A DNA stretch of 57,878 nucleotides from NCBI GenBank assembly GCA_964560875.1, contig CAZLMW010000044.1:1-57878 (forward strand), written 5' to 3'. The notes under the pieces were generated by a model that was not told the DNA's origin, did not search any database, and saw nothing but the letters and a program-made list of their open reading frames with translations. This DNA is from CAZLMW01 sp964560875. GTDB lineage: Bacteria; Myxococcota_A; UBA9042. The position numbers were made by a program, and so were the translations under genes. Below, piece after piece: positions 8,601 through 15,921 of the stretch; positions within the stretch are counted from its first letter, which is position 1, and each line of letters opens with the position of its first letter.

Positions 8601-10600
8601 CGCTCTTCGGCCTTGTGCAGCGCCGCCTGTCCGGCCGCAGCCTGCTGCCGTGCGTTGTCGAGATCGCGGCTGAGCGCGTCGTTGGTGCGTCGGCTCTTGG
8701 CGAGCTCGGCCTGGACCTGTTTGACGCGTCGGCCAAGCTGCAGTTCGAGCTTATCGAGCTGACGCTCGCGGTCTTCCGTTTGGGCCTTCAAGCGCGAACG
8801 CGCCTGGTCCATCTGCTTGCGCAGGTTGGCGATCTGGCGCTGGGCGTTGCGGCTCTCGGCGCGGCCCTGCTGCTGGGCGACAAGGAGCTTGTGCAGCTGC
8901 GTCTGACGGGCGGCCAGGTTGGTGCGCAGGGTGCTGGCTTCCTTCTCGGCGCGAGCGCGGGCGCGGGCGTTGCTGTTGAGCTCGGCGCGCAGGCTGTTGA
9001 GGGCGGCCTTCTGCCGGCCGAGGCGTTCATCGAGCTGCTTGCGGGTGGCCTCCAGGCGGGCGCGTTCCCGCTTGGCGATGGCGACTTCGCGCTGTTTGCC
9101 GGCCGCGATCGCCGCGTCCTCTCGGCGTCGTGCCGCGGCCAAGGCCGATGCGAGCGATGTTTCCTTGGCCCGGAGCTGTTCGCGGGCGCTCGACAGCTCG
9201 CCTTCACGGCGCTGCAGCAGGTCGCGGATCTGGGCGGCGCGCTTGCTGGACTCGTCCTGTTGGCGCGCGATGGCGGCCATGGCCTTCTTGGCCTTGGCGA
9301 GCTCGCGTTCGCGTTCAGCGAGGCGCTTTTCGACCAGCTGGGCACGCGCTTCGGCGGCTCGCCAGCGGCGCTCGGCCACGTCCCGCTGACGGTCGGCCTG
9401 GCGCGCTTTGACCAACGCGGATTGACTGCGGCGCAGCTCGTCGTGGACCGCCTTGAGTTCCGCGCGCGAGCGCGAGACCTGCTGGGCGCGGCTCTTCTTG
9501 CTAAGCGCAACACTGCGAAGCTGTGACTGGATGGCCTGGTCGCGCCGCTTGATCTCGGCTTTGAGACGCGCGACTTCTTCGGCCTGTGCCTGCCGGCGAG
9601 CGTCCTGCGCCGCCTTGGCCTCTTTGCGAAGCTGCTCGGCGTGGCTGCGCGCCGACTGGAGCTTGGTCTGTAGCGCGGCGATACGCTTGTCGTCGCGCCG
9701 TTCGGCGTCCTTGCGCTCGCGGGCGATTTGCTGCCGCAGCAGCGCGATCCGGGCCTCTTCGGCGCGACGCTGGGTGATGACGTCGGCGAGCCCTTGGCGC
9801 TGGTCTCGCAGCTGCTTGCGCAATGCCGCGGCACGTCCCTGCACGTCCTGCATCGCCGCGGTCGTCTTGGCGAGGTGGCTCTGTGCGTCCGCGACCCGTT
9901 TGGCCAGCGTCGAGCTGCGCGTCTTCAGGGCGTTGAGGTCGCGCGCGGCATGACCTGCCTTGCGCATTTGGGCCATCTCGGCTTGGAGGCGTTTCTGCTC
10001 GGCCACCGCCTTGGCGCGCTGCGACTCGGCCTGCGCCTTGGCAGCACGCACCGACTTTTCGCTGTCACGGATCGATCGTAGCTGACCGAGAAGCTCTTTT
10101 TCGCGCGCAGCGGCGCTCTTGGCGGCTTCACGGACCGCGGCGATCTCGTCGTTTTGCGCCTTGCTGAGCTTCCGATCCGTGCCGTCGACAACGATGACGA
10201 CCGACGTCCCATCGGCGCGCACGTGGTACAGCGCGTCCCGGTCAAACGTCACAGTCAGGCGTCCGTAACGACCGCCTCCGCGCCGCATCGGCTGCACATT
10301 GATGGACCGAACAACGCCGTTGCCAACCGTGCGGGCTCCCCGAATCGCCGAAACATCGCCGCCCGCCACGTCGACGAAAAGTCGCATCGGGCGCTCGAGC
10401 CGGAACGTCGTGAAAGTCGGAGCTTTGGCGCCTCGTACCGTGATGACCGTGGTGTCAGGTGTCTCGCGCACCGAGAGCGCTTGCAGCGAATTGGCCGCTA
10501 CCGCTCGCGTCGGAACGGAGAAAACTGGTTGGACCGGAAACGACAGCGCGACGCACAGAACGACCGCTGATACCGAATCCAAGAACTTGCCGCGACGCAT
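2660..10600 (-). CDS. pilQ: Giant PilQ-like secretin with ~1,900-residue coiled-coil insertion
   Basis: Predicted outer-membrane secretin of the type IV pilus family, about 2,646 residues against roughly 700-900 for usual PilQ. Order: signal peptide (MRRGKFLDSVSAVVLCVALS); AMIN domain at about 40-145; proline-free Arg/Lys/Ala/Glu-rich coiled coil at about 150-1,888; Pro/Ala hinge at 1,890-1,922; second coil to about 2,045; second AMIN at 2,050-2,158; Gly-rich linker; STN domain (RINLTIKDADIHHVLTFLA) at about 2,218-2,280; secretin_N (IIPVNYGQA) at 2,313-2,385; and the secretin pore domain with VPFFGDLPLIGGLFR and LLIFITPRIV at the C-terminus. The ends are classical PilQ, so the frame is intact across about 7.9 kb. 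Start is ATG 10600, which begins the signal peptide; an ATG at 10651 is also in frame. The usual pilMNOP neighbours are absent. Pilus function is inferred from the secretin half only. Confidence 0.85.
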   Translation of the reverse strand: MRRGKFLDSVSAVVLCVALSFPVQPVFSVPTRAVAANSLQALSVRETPDTTVITVRGAKAPTFTTFRLERPMRLFVDVAGGDVSAIRGARTVGNGVVRSINVQPMRRGGGRYGRLTVTFDRDALYHVRADGTSVVIVVDGTDRKLSKAQNDEIAAVREAAKSAAAREKELLGQLRSIRDSEKSVRAAKAQAESQRAKAVAEQKRLQAEMAQMRKAGHAARDLNALKTRSSTLAKRVADAQSHLAKTTAAMQDVQGRAAALRKQLRDQRQGLADVITQRRAEEARIALLRQQIARERKDAERRDDKRIAALQTKLQSARSHAEQLRKEAKAAQDARRQAQAEEVARLKAEIKRRDQAIQSQLRSVALSKKSRAQQVSRSRAELKAVHDELRRSQSALVKARQADRQRDVAERRWRAAEARAQLVEKRLAERERELAKAKKAMAAIARQQDESSKRAAQIRDLLQRREGELSSAREQLRAKETSLASALAAARRREDAAIAAGKQREVAIAKRERARLEATRKQLDERLGRQKAALNSLRAELNSNARARARAEKEASTLRTNLAARQTQLHKLLVAQQQGRAESRNAQRQIANLRKQMDQARSRLKAQTEDRERQLDKLELQLGRRVKQVQAELAKSRRTNDALSRDLDNARQQAAAGQAALHKAEERVAKLAEQQRLAENRAQEQAKRRRAAERRVTQLAQRQEQAERRAAQQASLRKESLARVAKLAVQQAAAEKRAASLAKQHKSAQARAAEQLARRLAAEKRAAEATDKRRAAEALAAKQLAKRQAAEKRLAEVAAKQRAAEARASKQVAQREKAERLAAEAMTRAERVASLLQSRERELNAMRTELSDRAKTLNTQLRQARAREAAARKAGKAGEASVARKLRESIERERRALTRQMAKQDKALKAARAEATANSTARVRAEKEARALRKALASREAELARLAAKRKQGAANASRVAKAEQQVNKLRSKLMAQLAERDRKLQSAEKTARTRARQARVALDSARKQLDGARKRNDELQRKLGQALQVAERTEKARVRAEKLASEAMTRARRITKLLDDRKRELTAVRGELKKREASLMTQLKRARAREDAARRAGKRGEAVQAKALRRSLEEQRARLTSQLSKQERQLADARAEAGRNASARARAEKEAATLRRELKKREATLARLHAKADRSKVDSKLVAAATRHVQAVRNKLLKQLAERDRRLQSAELQLKERVAIARQELAAARTQNDKLSRELQRARQLAKSQKAARVEAENLARTRDRARIRAEKLATEARQRAARVADLLKQRESELQRIHTELSERANLLKKELARAEQRERKARRKGLASEAAAAARARRKMLKDMGALHAERARQQKAARTAAAEAKASAAARARAEKEATRLRKEVAQRERKLAALQTRAARAEQLEAARRRVEQARHALEKKLAARETKLARVEKELQGQVADVRSELDAARNRNAKLSDALRTAQRDRNELAKKAAKARTRAERIAKMLTDRETELRRVRDKLGTKEKELAARLAKATRLEKKAREQGRAAEAGRAAKLRKVLQSSLMSLQNDLGSARRALHASKAEAIREEKARRRSEERAARLAAALRAREGELTKLRKRSGNTGKRVQDAERRVAQARDQLRRAAAQRDATIRKMEAEVQRRIQTARAQMATAQRLRQAELARAQARASSMTRAQTADVVAERHERVSRTAELFERVEEELKTLKKHAQKEAKDLKTAKTAIRVRHKAALKSGNKALAKAIARELKLNASRTNVVQRTVAARNSDLARLRSKARHHAKARKTNKRKLAALLSTHHTRSRTLDKQRAAHTSMGRIKKTEAAVSKARGTLQSAVSRELRADADIARGLNRQLRDLAARRDAWFAGRQKALDARYAQRETSMKVAMKTRPRPPARAVVAAAPVATPRSAAPAKPALDNFVRKQQMRMAILEARAERERERRQKASNVAQRDRARAAVLERRLADARKSAAAAAKARINEVARARAEKRAAEKRAKRMVEQARRQALLRTQSARTTEARRRMRAEAALERMRARQIARNGKHVASRSSQTRILDLNITAEGYLRGRVELPVSGKPDFEVESNKGRRVVLRMRNARLPSRLQRVYDTRALRGPIERVTAFMPKHRPGEARVVVDLAARTSNVISVASGRLIWDFIRTDGRRLGAQRGGPAHQGVPVGGDIRARTPQPRMQQFGGGGAGVNSNPIRTPWRNNRRYTGKRINLTIKDADIHHVLTFLAKEGSVNIVAGPEVAGSVTFHLENIPWDLALDVILRARGLDYVRQSGVIRVSTLDKLKKEFDEEVARRKAVEEVKQLVVRIIPVNYGQATTLRTQVQEILSKRGSVTVDQRTNALVVKDTEEHVAAVEEMIRKLDSQTPQVLVEARIVEASSNFTKEVGIQWGGNMAASSVYGNETGLAFPSVVGVAGGADGGNANAQGVAIAVPNYAVNLPAAVGSGAGGAIGLTLGSLGGAANLNLRLSAAEQEGTVKIVSSPKVLTLDNREARIRQGISIPISVVSAQGVQTRFFDADLRLIATPHITQDGNILMQIQITKNEPDFSNRAADGNPTITQREARTELLLGDGETTVIGGIYTRSSSQSVKKVPFFGDLPLIGGLFRSRSQEDKRSELLIFITPRIVNRAQAMTVGK

Positions 10601-10649
10601 AACCGACCCCCAGGACGGCGCACAGCCCGACACGGACTGCGCCGCTTGC

Positions 10650-10677
10650 ATGGTCGCAAGGGGTGGTCACCTGTCAA
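10650..10677 (-). promoter_or_regulatory. Possible sigma-70-type promoter of the PilQ-like gene
   Basis: On the minus strand TTGACA (10677-10672) follows a T-run and is spaced 16 bp from GACCAT (10655-10650), about 50 bp upstream of the start at 10600. The -35 is perfect and the -10 weak. The remaining 10680-10860 shows only a short 12-bp repeat. Confidence 0.3.
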
Positions 10678-10808
10678 AAAAACATATTGGCGTCATCCGC
10701 CTGAAAACACAGCGGTTTTTGGTAGAGCGCCGAATCCCGACTCGGCCCGGTTACAACGTCGCCGCCCGCGTCGTGAGCCGCGGCGAGCGGATTCAGAGGC
10801 GTTGAGCC

Positions 10809-10840
10809 GGGATCGGCAGCGGGATCGGCAGCGGGATCAG
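10809..10840. repeat. 12-bp tandem repeat, 2.7 copies
   Basis: GGGATCGGCAGC occurs twice in tandem (10809-10820, 10821-10832) followed by a partial copy. It lies just downstream of the stop of the tail-fibre-like gene, between that gene and the PilQ-like promoter. Function unknown. Confidence 0.7.
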
Positions 10841-10860
10841 GAGCTGGAGACCAGACGCCG

Positions 10861-13770
10861 CTAGAACCTGTCGCCCTGGTGGTTCGTGTCGGTCAGCTTG
10901 TACTTCAGCGCTTTCACCTTGAAACCGGTGGCCTGGTAGGGGCTGACACCGTGCGGATTCACGGTCCATGCGCTGAACGAAACGCCGATGTACCAGGTCC
11001 TCGCGGCGCCGACGACGCACACGAACCCGTCCTTGCTCTTGTAGACGACCTGGTTGCCCATCGCCTTGGTGTAGCTGTGGGTGTGAATGCGCTTGATCGA
11101 CTTGCTGGGCGCGTGCGCGTACCCGGCCCACGTCGTGTGTATGGCCTCGGAGTCTTCGTACGAGAAGCCGCGCGCCTCGATGACGAACATCGTGCCGTTC
11201 ATCGGGATATTCGTGCACATATGCAGGTAGTTGATGCCCTTGTCGGCGCTCTTGGACGTCGCGAAGTGTCCGAAGTCTCGATGCACACGATTGCTGTTGG
11301 TGCGTAGGGTCGCGTCGACGCTGACGCCATCGTCGTCCGCCACGAGCCGCTGTTTGTCATTGGCGTAGATGCGGGTGTCCTTCCACGCGATCGCGAGCCC
11401 GCGGGCTTTGAGCACGTTGCGCACTGTCACGACCTTGTCTTTCGTCGCGAATCCGGTCGCCGTGATGTACCCGCTCGGCACCTGCGCATCGCCCAATCGC
11501 AGCTCGCCCGTCACCGTGGTTGTGCCTTTGACGGTCAGCGCGTCGTCGTCACGGGGCTCGGTCAGGATGCCGACTCCCTTCGCGCGCACGATCACCTTGG
11601 TTTGCCCACCGACCGAAAGCGAGATGTAGTCCTTGTGGCGAATCCGAACCGCCCAGTCGTTGTTGGCGTCGACGAGTCCAAACGATTGGTTCTTGCTCTG
11701 TCCGTCATAGGCGATGCCGCCCTGCGCGGTGGCGTCGTTGTCGAAAAAGCGCACGCCCCCGTTGCCGCCCGACGCGCCGATATAGGACACGAAACCGCTC
11801 GTCGGGTTGGCCCGGATGCGGTCGCCGCCCTGCCAGCTCACCGCCTTGGTGTCGCGCACATCGTGGCCCTTGAGCGTGACGTCGCCGCCAACCGTGAGCG
11901 CGTATTTGTCCGTCGGGAGCGCGCCGATCGCGCTCGCTCCGTCGTGTCTGACAACGAACAACGGCTTGGTGCCGCTTCCGTCGAGGTTGCCTGCAAACAC
12001 GCGCATCGCGTCGGTCTTGGTGTCGAGCCCCTTGCCCTTGGCGACGGCCGAGCGAACCTCCAAGGCAGCGTCTCCCGCAAGCCAGACGTCGCTGGCAGCG
12101 GTGGATGTTTCGGCGCGCGCGTGGGCGGTTGCGCCGTGTCGAGGCAGCGAAAAACCTCTCCCTTGTGCTCGCCAGGCCGCCGTTGAGCGCAGATCGATCT
12201 CGCCTTTGCCATCGCCGAGCGATTTCGGGTCGAAAACGGACCAGGGACCCGCCGTCCAGCTGTTGGCGCCGTGGTCCGAGTCGACCGAGACCCTCGCCTT
12301 TCCCGACGCCGCGGCCCGGACGACAACCAACATGCCGGTGCCCGTCTTCAAGGCGCGCAGCCGGTCGAAGAGCGCGCTGCTTCCGTAGGTGCTCTCGATC
12401 AACGTCGCCGTCGCGCCCGCGCTGGCCTGGCCCACCACGCCTACCGCGACACGAATTCGTGGGCCGCCAAAGGGTTGGGTCAATGTCAGGATCGCCGTGC
12501 CGCCCAGCTTTGTGGTGGCTGCCGCGACGTACCATTTCCCCTTCTGGACCGTCCCCGTGAACGGCTGGCCATGGCCGGCGTCGACGCAAACCACCTTGCC
12601 GTCGTCGCCGATCGAGGCGATCGCCGTACCTGACTTGCACGCCCCGGCGACCCGTCGCTGCACCGATGAGCTGTCGACGTCCTTGGCCGTGACCGACCCA
12701 TCCTTGAGCATCTTGCTGTCGACGCTGTCGACCTCGCCGCTGTTGACGTAGCGCGGATCGAGCGTCTTGAACTGGTGGGCGGCACCACACTTGACCTTGC
12801 CGTCGTCGTGGATCGCAACGATCGCCTCACCGACCGCGCAGAACGCAGAGACGCGTTGCTGGATCGACGTCGGGTCGATGTCCTTGGCGGTCAACGAGCC
12901 GTCTTTGACCATGGCGCTGTCGACGCTCGCCGCCTCGCCGTGACGCACGTACTGCTTGTCGAGATCGGCGCATTTGACCTTGCCGTCTTCGTCGATGCCC
13001 GCGATCGCTTCGCCGTGCTTGCAGGTTCCGGTCACGCGCGCCTGGACCGAAGAGGTGTCGATCATCTTGGCGTCAACAGCCTTTGCCTCGCCGTGGTTGA
13101 CGTAGCGCGTGTCGAGGTCGGCAATCGGGTTGGCCTCGGCGCATGTCACCGTGCCTTCTGAGGAGATATTGGCGATCGCCTGCTTGGCCCCACACGTGCC
13201 GGTGACCCGCTTCTGGTAGCGCGTGTCGAGGCTGTTGATACCGTGGGCGGCCGTGCATTGAACCGTTCCGTCTTCACCGATACCTGCGATCGCCTCGTTG
13301 GCTTTGCAGCCGCCGGTCACACGTCGCTGCACGCTCTTGGCGTCGAGCTGTCCAGCGCCGATACAGCCGGTGCATTGCACGTCGCCAGCGACCGCCGCAC
13401 GAACGGCAAACGGCGCGCTATGCAGGGCGAGACGAGGCAGCTCAGGCTCCGTGCCGACCCCGATACCAAGCCATCGGACACCGCCGCTCACCCATGGTCC
13501 CTGGGCACTCATGTCGACGTTGACGGCCACGCTGAAACCGCTGTGAGCCACCTTGACCGGCACCTTCGCTTTCTCGAAGACGGCCTTGGCGTCAGCCTTG
13601 TTGGCGTAGAACTTCAGCGTGACCTTGTAGTCGCCATCCGGTGCCGGTCCGCCGCTGGTCAGCAGTCGCCCCTGGAGTAGGATCGAGCCGGGCTGGGCAT
13701 GGCTGGCGACCGGGGCAAGCGTGGCCAAGAACACGGTGGCCAGCAGGGTGCGCATGGTTTTGCGTCGCAT
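10861..13770 (-). CDS. Secreted tail-fibre-like protein with five Cys-pair repeats
   Basis: 969-residue predicted secreted protein. A signal peptide (MRTLLATVFLATLAPVASHA) is followed by a beta-rich N-terminal domain (ILLQGRLLTSGG...DGDYKVTLKFYAN) like those heading fibre or stalk proteins of environmental bacteria. Residues 147-395 hold five repeats of the type VQxRVTGxC(10-11)IxxDGxVxC; each has two Cys about 17-20 residues apart, likely disulfide-bonded, and joined by LDTRYVNxGE-type linkers. The rest is Gly/Asp-rich beta repeats typical of trimeric fibres, with a unique C-terminal region from about 860. Start ATG 13770 has GGGAGA upstream. The frame extends further upstream, but only through an 18-bp DNA repeat, so I exclude that part. 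Likely a surface or secreted filament; binding partner unknown. It is upstream of, and codirectional with, the PilQ-like gene. Confidence 0.75.
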   Translation of the reverse strand: MRRKTMRTLLATVFLATLAPVASHAQPGSILLQGRLLTSGGPAPDGDYKVTLKFYANKADAKAVFEKAKVPVKVAHSGFSVAVNVDMSAQGPWVSGGVRWLGIGVGTEPELPRLALHSAPFAVRAAVAGDVQCTGCIGAGQLDAKSVQRRVTGGCKANEAIAGIGEDGTVQCTAAHGINSLDTRYQKRVTGTCGAKQAIANISSEGTVTCAEANPIADLDTRYVNHGEAKAVDAKMIDTSSVQARVTGTCKHGEAIAGIDEDGKVKCADLDKQYVRHGEAASVDSAMVKDGSLTAKDIDPTSIQQRVSAFCAVGEAIVAIHDDGKVKCGAAHQFKTLDPRYVNSGEVDSVDSKMLKDGSVTAKDVDSSSVQRRVAGACKSGTAIASIGDDGKVVCVDAGHGQPFTGTVQKGKWYVAAATTKLGGTAILTLTQPFGGPRIRVAVGVVGQASAGATATLIESTYGSSALFDRLRALKTGTGMLVVVRAAASGKARVSVDSDHGANSWTAGPWSVFDPKSLGDGKGEIDLRSTAAWRAQGRGFSLPRHGATAHARAETSTAASDVWLAGDAALEVRSAVAKGKGLDTKTDAMRVFAGNLDGSGTKPLFVVRHDGASAIGALPTDKYALTVGGDVTLKGHDVRDTKAVSWQGGDRIRANPTSGFVSYIGASGGNGGVRFFDNDATAQGGIAYDGQSKNQSFGLVDANNDWAVRIRHKDYISLSVGGQTKVIVRAKGVGILTEPRDDDALTVKGTTTVTGELRLGDAQVPSGYITATGFATKDKVVTVRNVLKARGLAIAWKDTRIYANDKQRLVADDDGVSVDATLRTNSNRVHRDFGHFATSKSADKGINYLHMCTNIPMNGTMFVIEARGFSYEDSEAIHTTWAGYAHAPSKSIKRIHTHSYTKAMGNQVVYKSKDGFVCVVGAARTWYIGVSFSAWTVNPHGVSPYQATGFKVKALKYKLTDTNHQGDRF

Positions 13771-13800
13771 TGTGGGTCTCCCGTTTCCGATATATTTCCG

Positions 13801-13854
13801 GGTGTCCGTCGTGTTTCCGGTGTCCGTCGTGTTTCCGGTGTCCGTCGTGTTTCC
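13801..13854. repeat. 18-bp tandem repeat, three exact copies
   Basis: GGTGTCCGTCGTGTTTCC is repeated exactly at 13801-13818, 13819-13836 and 13837-13854, with degenerate ends on both sides. It sits 30-85 bp upstream of the tail-fibre-like start, where a promoter would be. Because 18 is a multiple of three the region stays open in frame with the gene, so it could also be read as extra N-terminal codons (NTTDTG repeats). I regard it as untranslated because the signal peptide and Shine-Dalgarno lie downstream. Confidence 0.8.
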
Positions 13855-13881
13855 CGGTGTGCGCATGTTTGGCGCGGTCGG

Positions 13882-15087
13882 TCAGGGCCACCACGCGATC
13901 AGCCAGCGCATCCACCCCACTTCGAGGGTGGTCTTGCCGTCACGACGACCGCCCACGGCGCCGCCCAGGTCGATAAAAACCGATGTTGCGCCCTTGCCGG
14001 TCGCGCCCAGGTGGCCAAATCCGCAGCCGGTTGTGACCTGGGCTGCGATGACTTTGCAGCCTTCATCGGTCTTGCCGTCGCAGTCGTCGTCCTTGTAGTC
14101 GCAGGACTCGCTGGCGGCCGGTGTCACGGCACCTTCGCAACCGGGCTGGAGCGCCCCGTCTTTGCAAGACTGGAAACCGCCAACGCACGTGCCCACACCT
14201 TTGGTGCCAGCAGGCCCGTCGTAGCACGCCGCGGTGGCTTCGATCGGCAGAGCGGTACAGCCCTTTTTCGAGTCGCACGCGTCCTTGGTGCAAACGTTGT
14301 TGTCGTCGCAATCTTTGGCCGCTGTTCCGGGCGCGCAGGTCGCCGAGGTGCCCTTGAGCTCGCAAATATCGCCAACAGTGCACGGATCGCCGTCGTCGCA
14401 GCTGCCTGTCCGGGGCGTGGTCGTGCACGCGCTCTTGGCGGCGTCGCACGTGTCATCGGTGCACGGGTTGCCGTCGTCACATGCGTAGTTGTCGGTCGCG
14501 CCGTCGCAATTGTTGTCCAGGCCGTCGCACAACTCCTTGGCATTGGAGTCGCTCTCGCAGCCGCCCAATCCAGCCGCCGAACAGCTTCGAGTCCCCGGAC
14601 AGCTGACAGCGCCCTTGGTTGCCGTGCACGCCGTCTTCACCCCCGCCGTGACCGCCCACGCGCTGCAGGTGCATTCGGCGTCTTTGTCCGTGAGCTTGCA
14701 CTGCTTGGTCGCCGCGCCGGTCCCGTCTATCGCGTCGCTGCAGGAATGGCCCTGGGGACAGTCGCTGTCGCCCACACAAATCGCACCACAGAACCGCCCG
14801 CGCGCTCCGTAATCGATGCAACGAGCCGCAGCCGCCCCCGCCGCACAGTCCGCGTCGGTGGCGCACGGCGAACAAAGCGCAGTCCAAGCGGCAAGTTGAG
14901 CGGCGTCACCACCAGATGTGTCGGATTCGTCGACGACAACGTCGCCAATACCGGCGTCGTTGAACTGGACGGACTTGCCAGATCCACCGGACGCATCATC
15001 GGAGCAACCCACGTTCCAGCCGGACAGCGCAACGCCGACCATCGGAATCAAAAACGCACGACGAAATCTAAGGCCGCGGGCCAGCAT
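13882..15087 (-). CDS. Cysteine-rich lipoprotein with MopE-like motifs
   Basis: 401-residue predicted lipoprotein: Arg-rich n-region, hydrophobic core and lipobox NVGC followed by SDD. The mature part has more than 30 Cys. CDGLDNNCDGATD and CDYKDDDCDGKTDEGC match the putative metal-binding motif shared with methanotroph MopE surface proteins. Between them are CDDGNPCTDDTC, CDDGDPCTVGDIC and CDDNNVCTKDACD units resembling the DDxxCTxDxC repeats common in Myxococcota secretomes. Together they suggest a disulfide-stabilised, calcium- or metal-binding surface protein. The C-terminus is unusual, ending in EVGWMRWLIAWWP. Start is the ATG at 15087; the Shine-Dalgarno is weak. Downstream of rplS in the same direction but separated by 361 bp with hairpins, so probably separately transcribed. 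Confidence 0.75.
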   Translation of the reverse strand: MLARGLRFRRAFLIPMVGVALSGWNVGCSDDASGGSGKSVQFNDAGIGDVVVDESDTSGGDAAQLAAWTALCSPCATDADCAAGAAAARCIDYGARGRFCGAICVGDSDCPQGHSCSDAIDGTGAATKQCKLTDKDAECTCSAWAVTAGVKTACTATKGAVSCPGTRSCSAAGLGGCESDSNAKELCDGLDNNCDGATDNYACDDGNPCTDDTCDAAKSACTTTPRTGSCDDGDPCTVGDICELKGTSATCAPGTAAKDCDDNNVCTKDACDSKKGCTALPIEATAACYDGPAGTKGVGTCVGGFQSCKDGALQPGCEGAVTPAASESCDYKDDDCDGKTDEGCKVIAAQVTTGCGFGHLGATGKGATSVFIDLGGAVGGRRDGKTTLEVGWMRWLIAWWP

Positions 15088-15300
15088 GAGCGATAGATCC
15101 GGAACGAGTTGATACGTCCATGGTGGACGTCACGCATCAACGGAGTCAACCCTTTGTACGGCGCAGCCGCAGCGGCTTGTTGAGACGCAGCCGAAATCCA
15201 CGCCTTGGCGTAGCGCTGTGCGGCGCAGCCGCCAACCGTACGTCAGCTGCAGCAGCATGCGCGAAGGCGTCAGCCGAGCCATGCCGCCCTTCAGAAAGTC

Positions 15301-15355
15301 GGGGTGAGCCGGGAAAACGACGCTTTTTCCGGCGAGGGGGCTGCGTTCAGCCCCC
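15301..15355. repeat. Dispersed double-hairpin repeat, single copy
   Basis: GGGAAAACGACGCTTTTTCC is followed by a second stem GGGGGCTG...CAGCCCCC. The arrangement matches the cores at 1283-1330, 1538-1596, 33002-33056 and 33275-33329, all in the same orientation on the plus strand. It lies downstream of rplS. The rest of 15088-15300 holds GC-rich repeats of GCGCAGCCGC but no open frame I can support. Confidence 0.7.
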
Positions 15356-15420
15356 TTGCATATTGGCGTCCCGCCACCCCGCCGGCGACTCGCTGGCGGA
15401 CCGCGGCGAAGCGAGGAGCA

Positions 15421-15454
15421 GACTAAATCCCGAGCGAAGCTCGCCGATTTAGTC
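15421..15454 (-). terminator. Strong hairpin overlapping the rplS stop
   Basis: GACTAAATC-C-CGAGC-GAA-GCTCG-C-GATTTAGTC forms a 14-bp stem closed by a GAA loop and includes the rplS TAA at 15449-15451. No T-run follows on the minus strand, so it is either a weak terminator or a 3'-end stabiliser. The same layout (hairpin over the stop, then the dispersed repeat) is seen at 1616-1641. Confidence 0.5.
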
Positions 15455-15790
15455 GACGCGACGGAGTTTCGTCTTTTTGCCGATACGGTCGCGCAGAAAG
15501 TAGATGCGCGACTGGCGAACGTAGCCCTGCTGGAGGATATCGACCTTGAGCAGGCGCGGGCTGTGCGTCGGGAAGATACGCTCGACGCCGACACCGTTGC
15601 TGATCTTGCGCACCGTGAAGGTCTGGTCGAGGCCGCCGCCGTTGACGCGCAGCACCGTGCCTTCAAACACCTGGACGCGCTCTTTGGTGCCTTCGATGAT
15701 GCGGCAGTGCACGCGGACGGTCTGACCCGTGCGGATGGAGGGCAGGTCGAAGCGGAGGTGCTCGGACTGGATGAAGTCGATGTGGTTCAT
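15449..15790 (-). CDS. rplS: 50S ribosomal protein L19
   Basis: 113 residues, the normal length for L19, a large-subunit protein at the 30S-50S interface. Recognisable segments are RTGQTVRVHCRIIEGTKERVQVFEGTVL, GVGVERIFPTHSPRL and RQSRIYFLRDRIGKKTKLRR. Start ATG 15790 has GGGAGC six bases upstream. It ends the rimM-trmD-rplS cluster, a standard bacterial order; the usual rpsP is missing upstream. A strong hairpin covers its stop codon. Confidence 0.97.
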   Translation of the reverse strand: MNHIDFIQSEHLRFDLPSIRTGQTVRVHCRIIEGTKERVQVFEGTVLRVNGGGLDQTFTVRKISNGVGVERIFPTHSPRLLKVDILQQGYVRQSRIYFLRDRIGKKTKLRRVD

Positions 15791-15921
15791 TCTTTGCTCC
15801 CGGCCATAGCGGCCCGCAGGTGAGGTCCCATGACGCCGTTCTTCGACGACTGGGGCCTCGGCGCCTTGGCGGGCATAGGGCGCGCGGTTGGCTGCTCGAT
15901 GAGCGCGGTCCTGGCGACCGA

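Noticed and set aside
13771..13866. N-terminal extension of the fibre-like protein with NTTDTG repeats
   Set aside because: It is the 18-bp DNA repeat read in frame; a Shine-Dalgarno and signal peptide mark ATG 13770 as the start.
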